Positions 53,577-59,969 of a stretch of DNA of 59,969 nucleotides are shown in pieces. Source of the stretch: Trichoplax sp. H2 (Eukaryota > Placozoa > Uniplacotomia > Trichoplacea); NCBI GenBank assembly GCA_003344405.1, contig NOWV01000296.1:1-59969 (forward strand), read 5' to 3'. The notes beneath the pieces are model-generated. The model was not told the origin of the DNA and did no database searches. It was given only the letters and a program-made list of their open reading frames with translations. A program made the translations under genes and the position numbers. Position 1 is the first letter of the stretch. Every line of letters starts with the position of its first letter.

Positions 53577-56500
53577 ATGGCAGAAGCTACTTTACCAAAT
53601 CAGTCGCAACCTTGTGGAAATAATTTATTATTGGTTGGAAGCAAGCAATCCCCATCAGGTTCAGAAGCTCTCCAACAGCAACAAAGTAGTATTTTTAGTT
53701 CGATATCACTATCATCATACCAAGTAATTCCTCCTGTAACTCATCAACCAGGTATTAGAAAACGCATAGCTTACAATATATCCATTACTTCAGTTTTTTA
53801 TCATATACTAATCTACCATTATCGATGCTAAAGGATCGGAGCCTGAAAATACTGTTGCATGGACGCCCCCAGCTCAACAGACACAGGATTGTCCATCTGG
53901 ACTAGAATATTTAATAAATCTTGATAAAGTCCTAATAAAACAACAACCCGATCCTTTGGAAAGTAATTTTTTCATACGTCAATACAAAAATATCTCAACA
54001 GTGATAATCTGATAAAGAATTGAAAATTCACAGTAGCTATAGAAAGATATTGCAATAAAATTATGTAAATTAGAACTTTAGCGATAGCAATAAATAGCTA
54101 TGAATTAAACAATTTTTTATGTAATGTTGTTAACAGTGAAATCTTACACGATAACGCCCGATCGATTTATTATAAAGAATAAATATGATCAGCAAGTTTT
54201 TCTAGGTGTAGAAGGTAAGCATATGGCTTACTTTTTAACTATGTATGTATCTGAGAGATAAAGTAGTGAAGTAAAAGATCACTTTGGATCATAATCAAAG
54301 ATATATACTACTTTATATAACGTTATTTCATCTCGCGCTAGTATCTTGCTTAATCCTAATTGGGATTCTGACTTTTTGAAATTCAATCTTTTAAGTACGT
54401 AACTCTCGTTTGAAATTGCATTCCATTATCTGCCATTTTTCTGAATTTTGCAACAACTTTTTAGAAGGTGAACCTCGGCAAACGTTAGATATTTACAGGC
54501 CAATTATTTTAAAGGCTTATGACCGAAGCGGGCTAGAAGTATTTAAAGTCTATCGTGGATCTCTACCAGTATACTCGCTTTGTTCATGTAGTGCATCAAG
54601 TTCTGTAAAGATTCGACTCACTTTTGAATCACCACCGGGCACTCTACTCTATTACCTTTGGCCGTAAGTAGTAAAATCATAATCTTATTTTATATTCGTA
54701 ATTCTACTTCTGCTTAGTCTATAAATTATGCTATCAGAAATTAGAATATAAGTATGAAAGTTAGTAGATAAAAAACGTCATACAAGGCTTGTTGTCATCA
54801 ACTCTCCTGCTTTACGTCGATGTTTATCTTGGAATTTTGTTCCGCTTTGCCTAAAATCTTAGAACTAGTTTTAAAGGTCATTACTACATAAATGACATAA
54901 ACGGTAAATACTACGTAAAGGTTATAAACAAAATCAAAAGGAAGCAGTTCTTGGAATCTCCACCTACAGAATTCAATTTTGATGTAAGAAAAAGAACAAT
55001 AAATAATAATAGTCACTTTTACAGCTAATATAATAAGTAACAAGTAATATAAGATGGTGTCACAAATTTCGTTTGTTACCATGAGTTCTTCTACTATGAT
55101 AACCTGTGAAACCTTCTACCATATTGTAAATCTGCCCTCAAGCGTCACTATTTTCACTACCTTCGTGAAGGACCGTAGTCAACAGTAAGAATCAGTCTAG
55201 AAGTTTGCTAGCTAATATAACAAAGTTATATTTATTCAACTGTCGTTGCACTCTGTAGCTTAAATTACTCCTCTCTATTTAAGTACAAATGCGCTTCCTC
55301 ATATATTTGTGCCAAACTCAACTTGTACAATCGGTTCATTATTTCCTATACCGTAATATAGTCTTTTTCTATACACATGTAATTATATTAATTATTCCAG
55401 AGTATATACATGTACGTACGTTAATTAATATACTATGAGCCAACTTAAATTCGCTTAGTACCTAACAAATAGCATAAAAGTGTGACAACCGCCATTTTGA
55501 TTATTACATGTATTTTGCATAGCACTTAACCTATATTTATACAATCGTTAATGGAAATCCATTATCGGTTGAATATTACAATTTTACCATAATATTTACA
55601 GCTGCCCATTTCTAAATCAATTGCATTACCACCTTTACTATTTTAAACCATAGCAGATGGATTAGAACCTCAATCCATTTTAATCTATTTCGTATCTAAC
55701 TCATATGGGTCCCAATTTGCCACGTATTCATTGTCATTCTAAAGTCAGATTTTTCTTGTAAGTTATTGTACGAATCTTACTAACTTCGTTTCTTTTATTA
55801 AAAGATATATAATTACATAGAGAATTGCTTAATTGGTACTATGAAGAAGAAGTGGTTAGGCCATCAAGCCCTATCTCATGAGCACAGCCTTGAAATTGAC
55901 TGTAAGAGGCTGGATACGTATTATTGATCAGCAACCTTAAAATTACTGTTGCATTAGTGAATTTAATTTATTTTTCTACTGCAATCTTCACTTTAAAATT
56001 TTGTTTTAACCAGTGATTCCTTTCTGTAATATACTAGATTCTGAGCCATAGACCAAAGCATATTAAAATTCTATTCTTAATGCTGTAACTTTCGATTAAA
56101 GCAAAGTTAGCGCTAGCGAAAATTGAGATAAAAGTGCTATAATTATGAGCTAAGCTTGGATTACACTACTAGTTTCTTAAAGATAGAGTCATTAAGTTAA
56201 ATCTATGATTTATAAACTGATAATGGCCAGATAAATTAGATCGAACTGAACTGTTTTAAAATCACACGTAATTTTCCAACATTCTAGTTCTAATCGATTC
56301 ACCTCCAGGACTGAAAGCATGTATTATCGCGATCGGTATGCTCTACGTAAGTTTTCTCATATTCCTTTATGCCTCCGTTAATACTTTGATTCAAATTTTA
56401 CAAAATCAAATTGATCAAAGGATTTCATACGGGATACAGAGAATCGTGTATTCTTTTCTAAATTAATGCTGTTAGTGATTCATCAGAGTCGATAGAGAAA

Positions 56501-56656
56501 TTTTAAGGATTAAGAAATTGACAGATTTATTATGTCATGCTTTGTCTATTCAATATCTACTTGTAGGATGTCTATTTCTTTGATAACTACACAGAACACC
56601 AGAACCGTATAGTGGAGCATAACTGTGGAAGAAAAAGCTTTGTCAATCGTAAATAA
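53577..56656 (+). CDS. Phospholipid scramblase family protein (predicted 313 aa)
   Basis: Eight exons: 53577-53751, 53834-53962, 54137-54214, 54465-54663, 54869-54983, 55805-55901, 56288-56346 and 56567-56656 (TAA). Phases are 1, 1, 1, 2, 0, 1, 0 and the total is 942 bases. Residues 1-58 are a Q/S/P-rich N-terminal region (SGSEALQQQQSSIFSS). Residues about 75-100 hold the scramblase signature CPSGLEYLINLDKVLIKQQ. Next come the beta-barrel strands (YTITPDRFIIKNKYDQQVFL; IILKAYDRSGLEVFKVYRGS), then WLGHQALSHEHSLEIDFLID, and a C-terminal hydrophobic helix LKACIIAIGMLYDVYFFD at about 272-290. PLSCR proteins are membrane-anchored and mediate calcium-dependent lipid mixing; some also act in the nucleus or in innate immunity. 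The acidic calcium loop (DADNFG in human PLSCR1) is poorly conserved here and the cysteine cluster is reduced. This is the only intact member of the tandem cluster. Confidence 0.9.
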
Positions 56657-57448
56657 CCAGTAAATTTTCTGTTCAAATCAACGAGTATTTATTCTACATA
56701 AAAGCAATACATGAAAAGAAAATTCACAGCTACATTATCTTACTATATATATCCTGCAATTTGCCATATAGCAGTACCTCAATTGATGAGAAAAATTGAA
56801 GTATTCTCAGCGTTAAATAGCTTGATGCATTCCAGTTTTATCGTATTGGAAAAGTAAATAGAGAGATACCGTAATGACCAATCATGAAATGTGATTTTCA
56901 TCGGGTCGTATATAGGTATTACTTTGTTGAAATGTATTCGACTTTGATCGAAATTTAAGGTGAAATGGTCTACTCAGCTTTATTTTATGGCTATCAGAAC
57001 TGCGTGATCTACTAAAGTAAAACAAATTTTCATTGATATGCTATGAATTTTCATATGATCTGAGTTCGTGATCAGTATCTAGGCAGTGACGTATAATTTC
57101 TAATAAGGCATAGCTCATTAATACATGGATTGCTGTTAACATTGATCCTTAATTATCATTTCCGATACTGGATGTTATTACTTTGATTTCCAATCTAAGA
57201 AGTAGCCTTTATTCTGCCCATTTAAATTCTAACTTCATTAATATTTGAAGTGTTTCATGGAATTTGTGTTATAGAATGAAGTACATTATTGATAGGCGAC
57301 TCGATATGATAATAAATTATACTAGTGACCTATGATTTAGCCTAATAACCTGCTTCAAAGATATCATCTTACACATAAGAACTTTAATTTTGCAGGAGAA
57401 ATGGCCATAAATATGCCTGCATGAATTAGATCACTAATAAACTATCAA
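56657..57448. other. Intergenic between convergent genes
   Basis: No exon seen. I looked for a linker micro-exon or Death exon for the CARD gene at 57.7 kb on the - strand, here and inside the scramblase introns, and found none. Confidence 0.5.
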
Positions 57449-57757
57449 CTATGATGATCCACGCTTAGCATCATGTTCAAGTTTAGTTCCAAAATCTTTA
57501 ACCTTGTTATTGCGATTGATTTTTAGTAAGCCGCAGAATAGATCGAAATCTTTATCTCCGCGTGCCTCCATCAAAATTTCCAATAGTTTTCCGTTCATAT
57601 CTTCTGTGTGAATCAATAATTCAATATCCTTCACTTGCCAAGGACTTAAGATTTGCTTCTTTATCAGATCTTCAAGTAATTCTAGGATTGGAACAATTGT
57701 AATAAATTGTTCACTATTTTTGTCTAATGCAGCATAAATATCAGGATCTATTTCCAT
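57449..57757 (-). CDS. CARD-only protein (predicted 102 aa)
   Basis: A single open exon from the ATG of MEIDPDIYAALDKNSEQFIT to TAG at 57449-57451. The CARD fills almost the whole protein, with IVPILELLEDLIKKQILSPW, EDMNGKLLEILMEARGDKDF and VKDFGTKLEHDAKR. It is a close paralogue of the CARDs at 24.2-24.5 and 40.3-40.6 kb, which have a phase-1 donor at the equivalent end. Here the corresponding sequence is gtggat, a poor donor, and the frame continues only five codons to the stop. It therefore looks like an adaptor that has lost its linker and Death exons, leaving a CARD-only protein. In mammals CARD-only proteins act as decoys that block CARD assemblies; a similar role is possible but not shown. 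It converges with the intact scramblase, 0.8 kb away. Confidence 0.75.
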   Translation of the reverse strand: MEIDPDIYAALDKNSEQFITIVPILELLEDLIKKQILSPWQVKDIELLIHTEDMNGKLLEILMEARGDKDFDLFCGLLKINRNNKVKDFGTKLEHDAKRGSS

Positions 57758-59365
57758 GCTCGATCAGTATAGGTTGAATTAAAACTAGGAAATTCGTCTG
57801 AAATAGAACGTGAAGTTGACCGTTAATATCTATGTCAATATGGTGATGTAACTGCATATTCAATATCAATGTAGGATTAATCAATGGCTTATTTTAAAGG
57901 CAATTGTGTCTCCATAAGTTTAATTGACAATCCTTAAAGTACGGCTATTTACCTTTTAAAGTACGATTATATACCTTGTTATAGATTTCAGAATTAGACA
58001 AAGTTATTCAAGAAATAATCTAAAGATCGGCGCTCCAAAAGTAAAGCAGTAGATGCATGTAGTTTCTTAGCCAATCTAAGTGTTTAGTAGAAGGTATAGA
58101 ATTTCAAGTGACTTCCTCTAGTTACTGATCACAAATATTAGTGACGATTGAACACAATCAATTTATCTATGAAATGATCGCAAGTTAATATAGGTGCGCT
58201 ACTTTTATAGCTGCTTATGCTCTTTACTAGTTATAAAGTAATTTAGCAGTTAGAACAAAACGAAATTAAACGGAAGAAAAAAATTTGTCAACATTCCAAA
58301 ACTACAGAAATGAACTCTAAACATGATAGAAATTGCTTCTTCTCGCTGTAAGGTAGTAAGCACAGACAGTACTCTTATTATTCTATCCTGTGTGTAAGTT
58401 CAATGCGCTTGCTACAGTACTATCTTAGATAGTCTTAGTGTATCTATTAGAGAATATAGAATAAATGCTCGTTTAAATTAAAAAGAATTTAGTTACTAAT
58501 TGAACTGTAACAATTCTGATAGCTATCGATGAATTAATATAGAATTCCGCTTATAGAAAGTGGTAAGCAAGCTTAAAAATTGTCGTAATGAGTCCAAATG
58601 AAAGCATTGACAAAACTACATTTTCATTAAAGCATTCATATTTTTGGGAAAATATGAAGTATCGGCAGTACCTTGCTCAAACTTATATCAGGAAGCGCTT
58701 ATTAATAGAAGATAACTACAAAATTAAATGGAAATAACTTGAAACTGTGATGAAGCTCAGGATCAATTATATCTAGGATTACTGAAGTATTTCAATAATT
58801 CACAGTAATGCAGATTGGAGACTTGCTAGTGAGGAAATGATCGTATTTTCTTTTCTGATAGATGAATATGCTTCTCATTCGGCCATATTCTCATAATAAC
58901 TGCATTCAATCTGATCCTGGTATTAAATACGTCTATAAAGAGTTTACCACCATAATATTTTGAAAAATATTGTGCATAGGGTTTGTACAAAGACTAATAC
59001 TCATACCACTCATAAATATTCGCGTAAATACCATTGATCGCCTTTCGTGCTGTTAAAAATATTTTAAATTTATTTAAATATAGATGTGCTATTCTAATTT
59101 TAGTTCCAGTACTTACTTATACGTCCTACCGTAGTGACAATTCTTCTGTTCATTCCAAAAATTAAATCATTGCCGAGTTGGCTTTTATATAGAATGCTTA
59201 TTGTAGTTGTATAAAATTACTCATTATATATAGTACTGGAATTTTAGTCGCATGTATTTAGTCTCTATATATGCAAGGATTAAATACTATTCATTTTCAT
59301 ATCTCAGTTACGGTGTTACCTTAAAGCTACTTTGAAAGTATGAACGTTCTGAGATACCCTATTTT
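57758..59365. other. Gene-poor stretch
   Basis: AT-rich with no supported exon on either strand. Confidence 0.5.
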
Positions 59366-59605
59366 ATCAACTTTTCTTGTTTATGGTAGCCATAAATAGT
59401 CAAAGATTATAATTATTCACCATTGTATGTCGGGAATATGATTTAATGAACTTTTCTTGCATATGACAATTATAATAATCCATTGCATGTCCTTAGTACA
59501 ATCCGATCAATTTTTCTTGTGTATACTAGTCATAAATGGTCAGAGATTGTATATAATTATTCGTCATTGTATAGCTCAAATAGGATTTTATCAACTTTTT
59601 GGGGC
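59366..59605. repeat. Degenerate tandem repeat, 60-84-bp units
   Basis: The phrase at-aacttttcttg recurs at 59366, 59446, 59506 and 59590. Between the phrases are cataaat-gtca-agatt, aattattc-tcattgtat and a variable tail. The long + frame from 59457 to 59882 begins inside this repeat. Confidence 0.65.
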
Positions 59606-59969
59606 AACTATAATTTACACGCTAGCCAGGTATGGAAAAATTTTCAAGCATTTTCTATTTAGAACACCCGTAAACGATAATTCATCCATTTGTATTACAA
59701 ATTTAATTTTATCCATCATTAATCAATTCATTATGTCATCAAAATTTTACGGCGGCAAAGTAACGACTTCTATATTGGGGATAAGTATCGACATATTTAG
59801 AACAAATTTCATAAACTGCTATGATAAGAACCATGCTTACGAGCGATTTGAGAGCATCTTGCAATGGAATATAAACCTATGACTGTAAACTAATTAAATG
59901 ATCAATTATAAAACACTGGCAAAAATCCATTCTGTATTCTGTTCAAGCTATCCTCGACAAAATCAATTG
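59606..59969. other. Window end, uncertain open frame
   Basis: The frame from 59457 stays open to 59882. An internal ATG near 59732 would give 49 residues (MSSKFYGGKVTTSILGISID...). There are no recognisable domain or splice signals, and it could be chance or the edge of a gene. Confidence 0.3.

Noticed and set aside
59457-59882. 141-codon + strand gene
   Set aside because: The frame opens at TTG inside a tandem repeat and shows no domain features, so it is noted only as uncertain.

Overview
The window looks like nuclear DNA of an early-branching animal. It is AT-rich and intron-bearing, with compact exons, short introns and GT-AG junctions whose reading phase can be followed from exon to exon. 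The gene content is metazoan: CARD and Death domains, phospholipid scramblases and a mitochondrial-type glutamyl-tRNA synthetase. A placozoan (Trichoplax/Hoilungia type) is my best guess from base composition, intron size and the death-fold expansion. A cnidarian or sponge is not excluded. No bacterial operons, tRNA, rRNA or CRISPR array were seen, and most long ORFs are AT-rich chance frames.

Layout. 0-2 kb (+): the 3' two-thirds of a mitochondrial-type glutamyl-tRNA synthetase (EARS2-like), followed by a decayed partial copy of two of its exons at 3.3-3.9 kb. 4.9-41 kb (all -): an array of small death-fold genes. These are one CARD-CARD gene (4.9-6.9 kb), three CARD-linker-Death genes resembling CRADD/RAIDD (10.7-12.8, 16.9-18.6 and 39.2-40.6 kb), one CARD gene with a linker but no Death exon found (23.1-24.5 kb), and a coiled-coil protein ending in a Death domain (29.6-32.0 kb). 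An unrecognised helical gene lies just upstream of the last one (32.1-33.2 kb). Between them are AT-rich stretches with degenerate tandem repeats and a few orphan exons. 43.6-44.7 kb: a fold-back element with two roughly 500-bp inverted arms. 44.7-56.7 kb (+): three tandem scramblase copies. The first two are broken; the third has eight exons with matching phases and encodes a predicted 313-residue protein. 57.4-57.8 kb (-): one more CARD gene. The last 2 kb hold a degenerate tandem repeat.

The most interesting feature is the construction of the death-fold array. The junctions flanking the interchangeable CARD, linker and Death segments are in phase 1, including the linker exons of only 21 bases. 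CARD-CARD, CARD-Death and coiled-coil-Death proteins therefore appear to have been assembled from interchangeable cassettes. By homology the encoded proteins would be cytosolic adaptors bringing together caspases or other CARD/Death partners. The adjacent scramblases belong to a family that moves phosphatidylserine across membranes, an effector step of cell death and engulfment. A functional link between the two clusters is only an inference from position.
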